A stretch of DNA of 64,000 nucleotides from Bradyrhizobium sp. Ai1a-2 (GCF_000426245.1 NZ_AUEZ01000050.1:1-64000), one strand, 5' to 3'. Positions 1 through 7,485 are shown, counted from the first letter of the stretch. Notes: generated from the letters alone by a model not told the origin. Numbers and translations: made by a program.

Positions 1-292
1 GGGCTGCGATCATCATGAAGTCGGCGCGCTCGATGCACGCCTTGGCGATGCGCCGGGAGGAGTAGATGCCGCTCGCATAGCCGTTGAGCAGCAGCGCCAC
101 CATCAGGCGCGGATCGAACGGCGGCTGGCCGAGTGCACTCGTGTAGCTGCTGATAATCTCGGTGAGGTCGAGGCTCTCCCGCACCAGTTCCACGATGAAC
201 CGTGACAAGTGGTCCCTCGGTACGAAATCCTGCACGCTGGGCGGCAGAAGCTGCGGCTGATCAATCTTCCAGAGGCGAAAATACTTGCTCAT
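1..292 (-). CDS. IS transposase, N-terminal part (cut by window edge)
   Basis: Reading the minus strand from the ATG at 290-292 gives an open frame running off the left edge of the window (97 codons). It begins MSKYFRLWKIDQPQLLPPSV and continues with a conserved block around FDPRLMVALLLNGYASG followed by SSRRIAKACIERADF. This is the N-terminal domain seen in IS1182/IS5-type DDE transposases, ahead of the catalytic region, which lies outside the window. The family is recognised from pattern memory, so the exact IS group is uncertain. It marks the edge of the decayed mobile region on its right. Confidence 0.8.
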   Translation of the reverse strand, partial: MSKYFRLWKIDQPQLLPPSVQDFVPRDHLSRFIVELVRESLDLTEIISSYTSALGQPPFDPRLMVALLLNGYASGIYSSRRIAKACIERADFMMIAA

Positions 293-352
293 CGCCGCCA
301 ATAAAATCAGACTCCCACCCAATTGAACAGGGACTACTCGGACAGGCTCCTA
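1..352 (-). mobile_element. Insertion sequence, 5' end (partial)
   Basis: The transposase N-terminus starts at 292. About 40 bases upstream of its ATG the sequence reads gggactactcggacaggctc (330-349) followed by ctag, which looks like an IS terminal sequence. The other end is outside the window, so the terminal inverted repeat and target duplication cannot be confirmed. Confidence 0.4.
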
Positions 353-445
353 GTCGACCAAATGCATCAACGGGCAATTTGTTCCACTTGCGAGCGCGGA
401 ACCTCCGAGCCCGCGAGGATTTGTTCGTTGGGCCAAGTGAACTCG

Positions 446-736
446 ATGGAGAAGAGTCCTTTGATCGGAAATCGTTCGAACCGACACGGCGGGGTACCGC
501 TTTTGGTCGCAGTGGCGGTAGCCGCAGCCGGCGTGCTCGGTATTTTGGTGGTCGATCATGGTCCATGGAGCAAGCCGCGGGTGCAGCCGGCCGCGACGGC
601 CAATTACTCCACAACAGGGGAAGCTGCACGAGCGGCAGGCGCCACGGTGATGCCGACGGAGCCGAAGCCTCCGATCGAGCCTGCTGCGCCCGGCCCGAAG
701 CCCGCGCACCCTGCCAACTCCACAGTGCCGCAATGA
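446..736 (+). CDS. Small single-pass membrane protein with proline/alanine-rich tail
   Basis: Starting at the ATG at 446, the 96-residue product begins MEKSPLIGNRSNRHGG. It has one hydrophobic segment (about residues 18-35, LLVAVAVAAAGVLGILVV) and then a Pro/Ala-rich tail with PTEPKPPIEPAAPGPKPAHP. A longer frame opens at 323, but the upstream 41 residues are polar and lack the organisation of the rest, so I prefer 446. The layout (short cytoplasmic N-terminus, one helix, periplasmic disordered tail) is common among small hypothetical proteins of Bradyrhizobium-like genomes. No function can be assigned. Confidence 0.5.
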   Translation: MEKSPLIGNRSNRHGGVPLLVAVAVAAAGVLGILVVDHGPWSKPRVQPAATANYSTTGEAARAAGATVMPTEPKPPIEPAAPGPKPAHPANSTVPQ

Positions 737-784
737 GCCTCGAGGCTGGTTTGGTCTTCCGCGGTCACGCGGGATCAGCACGGT

Positions 785-970
785 TCAGCGGATGCTGACG
801 AACTTGCCCCAAGCGGCTGCGATAATGGCGCCCACCAGCACATAGTGCGGACTGTCGCAGAACATTCCGCCATAGCGACAGACGTCGGAGCTGAATGGGC
901 CGAGCTGATGGTTGCCAGCGGCATAGAACAGCCCCGATAGAATCGTGAGCACGACAGCAGCGAAATACAT
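785..970 (-). CDS. Small two-helix membrane protein
   Basis: The 61-residue product begins MYFAAVVLTILSGLFYAAGN and ends AAAWGKFVSIR. It has two hydrophobic segments separated by a Cys-containing loop (DVCRYGGMFCDSPHY). The start at 970 is chosen because AGGGAG lies seven bases upstream on the coding strand; longer frames reach 988 and 1105 but have no such site. The two loop cysteines could form a periplasmic disulfide. Hypothetical protein; no function is inferred. Confidence 0.5.
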   Translation of the reverse strand: MYFAAVVLTILSGLFYAAGNHQLGPFSSDVCRYGGMFCDSPHYVLVGAIIAAAWGKFVSIR

Positions 971-1176
971 AGACGGTCTCCCTGCCATACGATCGAAGAT
1001 CGGCGTACTGGCCAACGCCGGTTCGCTTGTGCCGATCGGCGAACTGCTCGCGCTTGCCGTGGCGCTTCGCCGCGTCGCCCCAACCGAGGAGCAATACCGT
1101 CGCAAGGATCGGTTTCATCTTGGCGAAGTTGTTTCTCCGCATTTTGCGTATTTTGTTTACGCACCAGAAAGCGTTT

Positions 1177-1265
1177 GACGCGTCGGGCAAATCAGGAGCA
1201 TAAGGACATCGTCGCGGAATACGTGAATGCCCGCAGCGGAAATAACCGCTGCGGGCATTTTGCTG
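1177..1265. repeat. Repeat-plus-hairpin module, copy 1
   Basis: A 39-base direct repeat (1177-1215, core cgtcgggcaaatca and cataaggacatc) is followed by a perfect 14-base-pair hairpin: arms 1226-1239 and 1246-1259, loop aaataa, then TTT. The same arrangement recurs 155 bases downstream with four mismatches in the repeat. The hairpin followed by T residues resembles a Rho-independent terminator on the plus strand. Confidence 0.65.
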
Positions 1266-1331
1266 TCGCGGCCTCCGACCACCGATGATGCGCAGCCGGA
1301 TCGCTGCTTGGCCACGTTTAACTCGGACGTT

Positions 1332-1420
1332 GACACGTCGGGCAAATCACGGGCATAAGGACATCATCGCAAACATTGTGAAGCCCGCGCGGAGAAATCC
1401 GCGGCGGGCTTTTTCTTTTC
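1332..1420. repeat. Repeat-plus-hairpin module, copy 2
   Basis: Second copy of the 39-base direct repeat (1332-1370), then a GC-rich hairpin (arms about 1381-1392 and 1399-1411, loop agaaat, one bulged base) followed by TTTTCTTTT. The hairpin sequence differs from copy 1 but both arms changed together, so the fold is conserved rather than the bases. It probably acts as a terminator upstream of the terminase genes. Confidence 0.65.
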
Positions 1421-1715
1421 CGTTTTTCGAATCGGACGACGGCCGCGCGTCACGACGCCACATCTCCGTGCCCGACGCCGCGCGTCGCAAGCGCGCCGTC
1501 GTCCGAACCACTTCCACCATCGATCAGCCGGCGCGCGCGAACGCGCCGGCGTGCGGCCTGGCGTGGATGCGCCATGGCCGCAAGCGGCCCCCGACGCTCC
1601 AGGGGATAAGGTTCGCGCCGAAATGATCGCTGTCTCCGAGCGATCTGCCGCAAATTCAATACGCCGTCGCACGCAAGCGAAGCGATACGAACCACCCGAT
1701 CTGCATGAGACTTAA
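1421..1715. other. GC-rich stretch upstream of the terminase genes
   Basis: Very GC-rich sequence with overlapping open frames on both strands. None has a recognisable product or ribosome-binding site. I see no gene here; it is probably the leader of the terminase genes. Confidence 0.4.
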
Positions 1716-1973
1716 GTGGCAAAAACCCTCACCGAGATACGCTCGCTGGCCCGCAGTCATACCAGGACGGCGTTGAACGTCCTGGTCGGCATCATGCGCA
1801 GCAAAGATGCAACCCCGGCCGCACGCGTGTCCGCCGCCAACGCCATTCTCGATCGCGGCTGGGGCAAGGCCCCGCAGGCAATCGAGAACAGCGGTGACGG
1901 CCAGCTAGAACTCGTCCACCGAATAGAGCGCGTCATTGTCCATCCTGAAAATTCCGACCGCGAAAGCATTTGA
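1716..1973 (+). CDS. Terminase small-subunit-like DNA-packaging protein
   Basis: GTG start at 1716; 85 residues. The central block TALNVLVGIMRSKDATPAARVSAANAILDRGWGKAPQ is the kind of helix-turn-helix segment seen in small proteins directly upstream of large terminases in phage and gene-transfer-agent clusters. Its 3' end overlaps the next gene by 38 bases, indicating coupled expression. The expected role is DNA recognition and regulation of the packaging motor. Assignment rests on motif and position. Confidence 0.6.
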   Translation: MAKTLTEIRSLARSHTRTALNVLVGIMRSKDATPAARVSAANAILDRGWGKAPQAIENSGDGQLELVHRIERVIVHPENSDRESI

Positions 1974-3219
1974 ACCGCTGCTGCAACCCGGCCGATACAA
2001 GGCAGTATTCGGGGGCAGGGGCTCGGGAAAATCCCATTTCTTTGGAGAGCTTCTGGTCGAGACCTGCCAGGCCGAGCGCGGCACGCTCGCGGTCTGCATC
2101 CGCGAGGCGCAGCGGACGCTGGCGCAATCCTCGAAACGCCTGATCGAAGGCAAGATCGCCTCGCTCGGCATCGCCAGCGGCTTCAAGCTGTTTGCCGACA
2201 AGATCGAGACGCCGGGCGACGGTATCATCATCTTTCGCGGCATGCAGGATCACACGGCGGACTCGATCAAGTCGCTGGAGGGCTTTCGCATCGCCTGGGT
2301 CGACGAGGCGCAGTCACTGAGCGCACGCAGCCTTGCGCTGTTGCGTCCGACCATCCGTGCCGAAGGCTCAGAATTGTGGGCGAGCTGGAATCCACGGCGC
2401 AAGACCGACGCAATCGACGACTTCCTGCGCGCGCGAAAGCCGCCGGGCGCGATCGTCGTGCACGCGAACTGGCGCGACAATCCCTGGTTTCCGGCCGTGC
2501 TGGAAGAAGAGCGGCGGACCGACCTGTCGCTCTATCCCGATCGCTATGATCACATCTGGGAGGGAGATTACGTGCGAGCGTTCGAAGGCGCCTATTTCGC
2601 CGAGATGCTGACGCAGGCGCGGAAAGAGGGACGCATCGGAAAGGTCTCCGCCGATCCGCTCCTGCCCTTGCGCGCCTTCATCGATATCGGCGGCTCCGGC
2701 GCGACCGCCGACGCGTTCACGATCTGGGTCACGCAGTGGGCGGGAGCTGAAATTCGCATCCTCGACTATTACGAGAGCGTCGGTCAGGTGTTGGCCTTCC
2801 ACGTCAATTGGCTGCGCTCGCGCGGCTATCAGAACGCGATCCTCTATTTGCCGCATGACGGCGTCGCCACCAACAACGTCACCGGCAAGCGCTACGAGGA
2901 CCATTTGCGCGAGGCCGGCTTCACCGTCGAACCGCCGGTCAAGAACCAGGGCCGCGGCGCTGCGATGATGCGGATCGAGGCGCTGCGCCGGCTGGGCCCG
3001 CAGATATGGTGGAATGAAGCCACCACCGAAGCCGGCCGCGACGCCATCGGCTTCTACCACGAGCGCAGGGACGAGACGCGGAATGTCGGGCTAGGGCCGG
3101 AGCACGACTGGTCCAGCCACGCCGCTGACGGGCTTGGATTGATGGCGATTTGTTACGAACAGCCGGGAAGGGCGGCGTTCAACCGGCCGATCCGGTATAC
3201 GGAGCAGGGGTGGGTGTAA
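1936..3219 (+). CDS. terL: Phage terminase large subunit
   Basis: 427 residues from a TTG start, a full-length PBSX-type terminase. The ATPase domain shows Walker A GGRGSGKS (residues 26-33) and Walker B IAWVDEAQ (119-126, with D123 and E124). The C-terminal RNase H-like nuclease half shows FIDIGGSGATADAF and the terminal HDWSSHAADGLGLM block, which should supply metal-binding acidic residues. It would cut and pump concatemeric DNA into proheads. No frameshift is visible, although a portal gene does not follow directly as it would in a complete phage: low-GC inserted genes intervene and the portal is truncated 3.3 kb further on. Confidence 0.92.
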   Translation: MSILKIPTAKAFEPLLQPGRYKAVFGGRGSGKSHFFGELLVETCQAERGTLAVCIREAQRTLAQSSKRLIEGKIASLGIASGFKLFADKIETPGDGIIIFRGMQDHTADSIKSLEGFRIAWVDEAQSLSARSLALLRPTIRAEGSELWASWNPRRKTDAIDDFLRARKPPGAIVVHANWRDNPWFPAVLEEERRTDLSLYPDRYDHIWEGDYVRAFEGAYFAEMLTQARKEGRIGKVSADPLLPLRAFIDIGGSGATADAFTIWVTQWAGAEIRILDYYESVGQVLAFHVNWLRSRGYQNAILYLPHDGVATNNVTGKRYEDHLREAGFTVEPPVKNQGRGAAMMRIEALRRLGPQIWWNEATTEAGRDAIGFYHERRDETRNVGLGPEHDWSSHAADGLGLMAICYEQPGRAAFNRPIRYTEQGWV

Positions 3220-3390
3220 GATGATCGCGGCGTGCTGAGATGTGGGTGTCCACTTATGGCATCCACGCAGCAGCTTGTCCGGCGCCGCAAACATAGGCGA
3301 CGACACATGGCGATGCCAATGTTCGCAGGTTGATGTTGTTCCCTATATGTTCTATCGTCCTCAAAGATACTTCAATGGGCCCTGCCTGGA

Positions 3391-3795
3391 ATGAATACCG
3401 CACGAAGAACCTGGTTCGCTGCTGTCCTCTCCCTCGGAGTTGTACCCACACTTCTCTATGCATCTCAGATGAAGGAGGCGCGGGGCGACCCGGCTTCGTG
3501 TCTCGCGAGAGTAGCATCCTATGTCACGGAGCTGGATCAACTGTTAGCCAAGGAAAGAAACTGGATTACCCCGTTCGTGGAACTTAACCGTCGATACATG
3601 CCGTTTGAAGGTTGCGAGGTTGGCTCTTTGTTGAAGGAAGTTGCGCCATCGCGTTTCCTTCAACCGATAGAGTACAGCCCTCGAACAAAAGAATACCTCA
3701 TTCATTTTTCGAGTGACGATGTTCTGGTTGGTTTCGAATATCTTGTCTCCGAAGGAAGATCGAACGCCGGGACCACCTTGTTTGTTCGCAAGTAG
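3391..3795 (+). CDS. Small secreted protein, tandem copy 1
   Basis: 134 residues beginning MNTARRTWFAAVLSLGVVPT, a signal-peptide-like N-terminus (positive residues, hydrophobic stretch). The mature part starts near GDPASCLARVASYVTELDQL. Two cysteines (in DPASC and FEGCEV) are shared with the downstream copy, suggesting a disulfide in the periplasm. The first ~70 residues are almost identical to the protein at 3981 and the C-terminal half has diverged. Base composition is visibly less GC-rich than the terminase gene before it, suggesting acquisition. Function unknown; an immunity-type role is discussed in the findings. Confidence 0.65.
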   Translation: MNTARRTWFAAVLSLGVVPTLLYASQMKEARGDPASCLARVASYVTELDQLLAKERNWITPFVELNRRYMPFEGCEVGSLLKEVAPSRFLQPIEYSPRTKEYLIHFSSDDVLVGFEYLVSEGRSNAGTTLFVRK

Positions 3796-3980
3796 CAATC
3801 CGACTGCGTACTCGCGACGTCGCAGAAGCAGGTCGAAAAGGAGATTCGTTTGGTAGCCCGATCGCATCGAGGCATCAGCCTGCCTGGTGCCGCAAACAGT
3901 GCGCCCGACACACGCGTGCGGTAATCGACCTTCCATACGTTCTATAGCGCAACGTCATCTTTGAGTGGGGCCTTCTTGGA

Positions 3981-4385
3981 ATGAATACCGCACGAAAAAT
4001 CTGGTTCAGTCTCATCCTCCCTCTCGCAGTTGTAACCACTCTTCTCTACGGACCTCAGATGAAGCAGGCGCGGGGCGACCCGGCTTCGTGCCTCGCGAGA
4101 GTAGCGTCCTATGTCACGGAGCTGGATCAACTGTTAGCCAAGGAAAGAAACGAGATCACTCCGTTCGACGAACTCAACAAGCGATACACGCCGTTTGAAG
4201 ATTGCGAAGCAGATGCGCTGTTAGTCGAGGCTTTGCGATCACGTTTTGCTCTACCCATAACCTACAATCCGCGATCGAAGACATATCTCGTCGAGTTCTC
4301 TAGCAAGGATGTCAGGGTGGGCTTTGCCTATCTCGCTGCCCAAAGAAAATCCGAAACCCACTTTGCGCTATGGACAAATAAGTAA
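3981..4385 (+). CDS. Small secreted protein, tandem copy 2
   Basis: 134 residues, paralogue of the gene at 3391 with the same signal-peptide-like start (MNTARKIWFSLILPLAVVTT) and both conserved cysteines (DPASC, FEDCEA). The duplication includes about 100 bases upstream, where related sequence around ccgcaaaca and gttctat can be followed in both copies. The stop is only 12 bases before the GTG of the next gene, so the two are probably cotranscribed. Exported small protein; no known domain recognised. Confidence 0.65.
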   Translation: MNTARKIWFSLILPLAVVTTLLYGPQMKQARGDPASCLARVASYVTELDQLLAKERNEITPFDELNKRYTPFEDCEADALLVEALRSRFALPITYNPRSKTYLVEFSSKDVRVGFAYLAAQRKSETHFALWTNK

Positions 4386-4397
4386 TGGAAGTACGAC

Positions 4398-5075
4398 GTG
4401 TCTGAAAAAATCTTTCTTACCTATACAAACGCAACGGCTGTTCCTTATCAAGGATCGGTTCTCGGACGCCATGTCGTTGTGAACTACATCGATTCTGACG
4501 GCAATCACCATACGCTCGAGGGAGTGCCACAGCATAAGTTTGATCACAACATCGGAAAGCTGGTGGCATTCCTTCGGGAGGAGATGCTGTCGGACGGCAT
4601 CGACAATGGCGACTCGCCTTTCAAGCGATTGAAAGCACGAGAAGGCCGAGATCGCAATCTCGCGTCGACCCAGCCACATACGATGATTGCCGAAGGTGAT
4701 GACCTGAGATCTCGGTGGGCTCAGATGCGTCGGTTTGCCGATGAGGTCAATTCGGTCGACTATGAATATCGCCCGTATTCGCAGAACAGCAATTCGTTTG
4801 CAGCGGGCGCATTAAGGCGTGCCGGATTTTTCGGACCGGGAACGCAATTTCCAGAGGTCTTCGATCGTCTCCACGTCGTCGATCCGGCTAGCGGCGAAAC
4901 GCGTGCGGTTCGTATTCCAGGTTTTGATCGGCGCTTGGCAAATCCGATCGATGTGACGGCCGTGCGTTCAGACGGACAAGCAGCGGCGTTGCGAGATCGC
5001 GAAAGTTCTCTCGACGATCGCTTCGGAAATTGGCGTTCATCCTCTACGGGGAGCGTCCCACAAGATATGGATTGA
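4398..5075 (+). CDS. Hypothetical protein, probably C-terminally truncated by an in-frame TGA
   Basis: GTG start with GGAAG seven bases upstream; 225 residues, no signal peptide. A conserved-looking segment YEYRPYSQNSNSFAAGALRR (about residues 120-139) resembles uncharacterised alphaproteobacterial proteins whose fold I cannot name. The C-terminus carries SSLDDRFGNWRSSS, a motif that recurs in two downstream fragments. After the TGA at 5073-5075 the same frame stays open to another TGA at 5469 and contains a second such motif, so the ancestral protein was probably about 357 residues. It follows the duplicated secreted proteins closely. Function unknown. Confidence 0.55.
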   Translation: MSEKIFLTYTNATAVPYQGSVLGRHVVVNYIDSDGNHHTLEGVPQHKFDHNIGKLVAFLREEMLSDGIDNGDSPFKRLKAREGRDRNLASTQPHTMIAEGDDLRSRWAQMRRFADEVNSVDYEYRPYSQNSNSFAAGALRRAGFFGPGTQFPEVFDRLHVVDPASGETRAVRIPGFDRRLANPIDVTAVRSDGQAAALRDRESSLDDRFGNWRSSSTGSVPQDMD

Positions 5076-5471
5076 TCCGCGCGATTACCTGCGGTCGAGG
5101 GACCTCCGGGCACGATCAACGATCCGCCAGTCCGATATCTAAGGCGCGTCGCCAGCAGGTCGGATGCATCCGATTTTGATCGAGGTGCACCGGCTATCCA
5201 GTTCGCTCCGTCTGATCGCCTCCTCTCAACTGGTCGACCAACCACATTCAACAGCCGATTCGGTGACTGGACCGCGTCGCCTCAAGCCAGCGCTCCGCGC
5301 AGTCCGTATCAGCCGACGCCATCCCAAACCGGCAGACCGCTCGGGCTCGTGTCCGGCGAGCCGATGCCGGACTACCCGTTTCCACCGCCGATCTGGGACT
5401 TTCCAACTAACTCCGCACCTGGCACCGAAGATCGGGAGGAATGGCTCATGCGGTTGTTTTCGCGTCGTTGA
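5076..5471 (+). pseudogene. In-frame 3' continuation of the 4398 gene beyond its TGA
   Basis: Reading on in the same frame after the TGA at 5073 gives 131 uninterrupted codons to TGA 5469-5471. The translation has clear protein character: NSRFGDWTASP, then PSQTGRPLGLVSGEPMPDYP, PPPIWDFP and a basic end LMRLFSRR. The RFGxW motif repeats the one just before the TGA, and the GRPLG...EPM.DYPFPP..W.FP block recurs at 6080-6170. I interpret this as the former C-terminus, cut off by a nonsense mutation. A restart with separate translation is possible but no good start with a ribosome-binding site is visible. Confidence 0.6.
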
Positions 5472-5549
5472 TGCTCAGGTCAGGACGGCTGAGAGCTACG
5501 AGGCAATTCGGACTGCCTTCGTGGTATATAGATTGCTTCGCTTCCACAT

Positions 5550-5622
5550 TCGTCGAGCTCTCGGTGAAGAACCAGGCCGCGGCGCTGTGGTGATGCGGAA
5601 GGCGCAGCGCCGGCGGGGTTGA
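5550..5622 (+). pseudogene. Degenerate fragment of terminase large-subunit gene
   Basis: The stretch ggtgaagaaccaggccgcgg and its continuation to about 5616 matches the terminase gene at about 2937-2995 (ggtcaagaaccagggccgcg onward), including gatgcgga and gcgccggc. It has several substitutions, a lost G and a 3-base gap. Weaker similarity extends upstream to about 5543. It encodes nothing and is a leftover of a second terminase copy or of a duplication event. Confidence 0.6.
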
Positions 5623-5707
5623 GCGTTGGGCGCTGGAGCGATTGGGCCTTCTCGTCGGCGCACGAAAATCCCGTCTGGACATGAGACCTGCGTACTCCGG
5701 AGAAACA

Positions 5708-5875
5708 ATGGGCGTTTTTCAACTGATCGCCATGGTTGGCTTGCTCGCTGTCGTCGGCGGAGTATTCCTCGTCAACAGGAGCGTCGCGCCTCACGCGCCT
5801 TTGGCGGGATTGAGTATCGCGGCGTTTGGGATTGCCATGCTCGTGGTCGTCGCCGTTCGGCAGTTGTTCGTCTAG
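5708..5875 (+). CDS. Small two-helix membrane protein
   Basis: 55 residues from the ATG at 5708, which has GGAG six bases upstream; an upstream in-frame ATG at 5642 lacks such a site. The product is almost wholly hydrophobic: MGVFQLIAMVGLLAVVGGVF, a short loop RSVAPHAP, then LAGLSIAAFGIAMLVVVAVR. This is two transmembrane helices with a very short N-terminus. It sits between two broken copies of the RFGxW-containing gene. Function unknown. Confidence 0.5.
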   Translation: MGVFQLIAMVGLLAVVGGVFLVNRSVAPHAPLAGLSIAAFGIAMLVVVAVRQLFV

Positions 5876-5889
5876 CCCTGCGGCCCGGC

Positions 5890-6238
5890 TCATAGATCAC
5901 CCGGCAAGCGCGATCGGCGCGCTACCGCGATCTGTTGTCGACAGGGTGACGGGAGCGCCACCGCCCAGCGAACTGGCTCCCGCCAACCCCGCGTCGTTCG
6001 ACGATCGTTTTGGCAACTGGATCTCGTCTCCGGATGTCGGCGCACCACGCGTGCCCTATCAGGGCGTACCGGTGTCGCCAGCCGGTCGGCCGCTCGGGAT
6101 TGTTCCGGCGAGCCGATGCTCGACTACCCGTTTCCCCCAGTGATCTGGGGCTTTCCGGAAGAAACGGTGAAGCAAGGTGCCGGACGTTGGGCCGGCTGGA
6201 ATCCAAAGTCCGCGACCTGGAAAAAGACGGCGCGCTAA
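5890..6238 (+). pseudogene. Second degraded copy of the RFGxW-module gene (frameshifted)
   Basis: One frame reads PASFDDRFGNWISSPDVGAP, then SPAGRPLGIV; at about 6102 one base is missing relative to the copy at 5340 (gtgtccggcgag there, gttccggcgag here). The reading continues in another frame as SGEPMLDYPFPPVIWGFPEE and ends in NPKSATWKKTAR with TAA at 6236-6238. This is the same module as the tail of the 4398 gene, in another disrupted state, which supports decay of a duplicated gene. No intact start is visible. Confidence 0.6.
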
Positions 6239-6476
6239 CTCAATTCAGCTTGGAGGTGCCGACCGGATTGGGTTGCGGCTGCTCCAGCATCTTCAGCGGT
6301 GTGTCGATGGCGTTGCGCGGCCACGCGCGTGCTCCCGGATCATGAGTTCGAGACAAGAGTCTGGCCGCGCGGCATCTCGCAAGAAGCGACCGGCGGTCGG
6401 CTGCTGAACGCGCCGGCGGCACACCCGATTGCGTCCGGCACGCGTTTCCTTTCATTTCAGACCAAGGCAAGTCTCA

Positions 6477-6860
6477 ATGGCAAAAATGTCCACCTCCGAT
6501 CTCAAGGCGATGCTCGCCTCCGAAAAGGCCGGCGCGCTGGCCGCGATCTCGGCCGCGCGCCTGGCCGAGGAGCGCGCCGACGCCATGGACTATTATCTCG
6601 GCGACATGCGCAAGGACATGCCGGCGCAGGATGGCCGCTCGCGCGCGGTCTCGACCGACGTCGCTGACACAATCGAGGGTCTGATGCCGTCCCTGATGGA
6701 TATCTTCGCGGGCTCCGACGAGGTCGTCCGCTTCGAGCCGGTGGGGCCTGAGGATGAACCTGCCGCGCAGCAGGAGACGGACTACGTCAACCATGTCTTC
6801 ATGCAGCAGAACCCCGGCTTCATGATCCTCTATTCCTTCATCAAGGATGCGCTGCTCTCG
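6477..6860 (+). pseudogene. Phage portal protein, N-terminal fragment
   Basis: From the ATG at 6477 the frame gives MAKMSTSDLKAMLASEKAGA and continues through DVADTIEGLMPSLMDIFAGS, RFEPVGPEDEPAAQQETDYV and NPGFMILYSFIKDALLS. This is the N-terminal ~128 residues of a P22-like portal protein, normally 600-700 residues. At about 6860 the similarity stops and the next bases belong, in another frame, to the end of a small hydrophobic protein. The frame stays open into the following acetyltransferase, so a fused 298-residue product is formally possible, but the acetyltransferase has its own ribosome-binding site. Confidence 0.7.
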
Positions 6861-6916
6861 CCACCGGGTTGCTTGGGGCGATCTGGCTCGGCGTCAAGGC
6901 GACCCTTGCCAAGTGA
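6860..6916 (+). pseudogene. C-terminal tail of a small membrane protein (holin-like remnant)
   Basis: In the frame beginning at 6860 the sequence reads ATGLLGAIWLGVKATLAK followed by TGA at 6914-6916. This is a hydrophobic stretch with a short charged end, like the last helix of a holin or other small phage membrane protein. It starts exactly where the portal fragment ends and stops 28 bases before the acetyltransferase ATG, so it marks the right side of an internal prophage deletion. Confidence 0.5.
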
Positions 6917-6944
6917 ACGCCAAGTGATTGGAGGGAATTCACAG

Positions 6945-7373
6945 ATGTATCGAATTCGCGAGGTCGACGGCCAGGATGAAGACGTCGCGGACACGCTTGC
7001 CGAGCTGCATCAGCTGACGTTCTTCGACCGGGCGCGCGTTCCGGCGTTCGATCAGGGACACTGGTGGCTGGCCTTCGACGGAGCCGAGCCGGTGGCGTTT
7101 GCCGGACTCGTTTCTTCGACGCATGTCGACAACGCCGGTTACTTTTGCCGGGTTGGTGTATTGAGACAGCATTGCGGCCGGTGCCTCCAACTGCGCTTGA
7201 TGCGCGCCCTGGAGACTCGTGCGCGCCGAAATGGATGGCATTCGATCGTTTCCGATACGACAGACAATATCGCCTCTGCCAACAACTTCATCCGTGCGGG
7301 GTATCGGCTGTACGAGCCGGAGGCTCCCTGGGCATGGCCGCACACCCTGTACTGGCGGAAAACCATGGGGTGA
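6945..7373 (+). CDS. GNAT family N-acetyltransferase
   Basis: 142 residues from the ATG at 6945, with GGAGG nine bases upstream (ggagggaattcacag). The GNAT fold is seen in GHWWLAFDGAEPVAFAGLV (strands 2-3), the core VGVLRQHCGRCLQLRLMRAL (acetyl-CoA-binding loop and helix 3, here RQHCGRC rather than the usual RGxGxG/A) and TTDNIASANNFIRAGYRLYE near the C-terminus. Substrate unknown. Its position after the portal and holin remnants suggests it was a cargo or accessory gene of the phage cluster. A strong terminator follows 72 bases after its stop. Confidence 0.8.
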   Translation: MYRIREVDGQDEDVADTLAELHQLTFFDRARVPAFDQGHWWLAFDGAEPVAFAGLVSSTHVDNAGYFCRVGVLRQHCGRCLQLRLMRALETRARRNGWHSIVSDTTDNIASANNFIRAGYRLYEPEAPWAWPHTLYWRKTMG

Positions 7374-7445
7374 TCCTCGACGCGATCTGCCACTATGGGC
7401 GTCCGCCAGGCCGCACAAGGCCGGCAGGTCCGCCGACAGGTTCCG

Positions 7446-7485
7446 AATAAGCCCGGTGGCCGTCTGGCCACCGGGCTTATTTTGA
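7446..7485 (+). terminator. Perfect 16-bp hairpin terminator
   Basis: Arms aataagcccggtggcc (7446-7461) and ggccaccgggcttatt (7466-7481) pair completely around the loop gtct and are followed by TTTTG. Rich GC stem, tetraloop and T run are typical of a Rho-independent terminator for the acetyltransferase. Because the stem begins with AATAA it is also usable on the other strand. Confidence 0.85.

Noticed and set aside
1285..1626. 113-codon plus-strand frame upstream of the terminase
   Set aside because: It runs through the second repeat and its terminator-like hairpin and gives an Arg/Ala-rich translation typical of non-coding high-GC DNA.
5073..5075. In-frame TGA read as selenocysteine
   Set aside because: The codons that follow encode a low-complexity tail rather than a redox motif, no SECIS-like hairpin was evident, and the second copy is broken in another way. 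Simple gene decay explains it.
1..7485. A complete, inducible prophage
   Set aside because: Only terminase genes, a portal fragment and a holin-like tail remain; no capsid, tail, integrase or replication genes and no attachment repeats were found.
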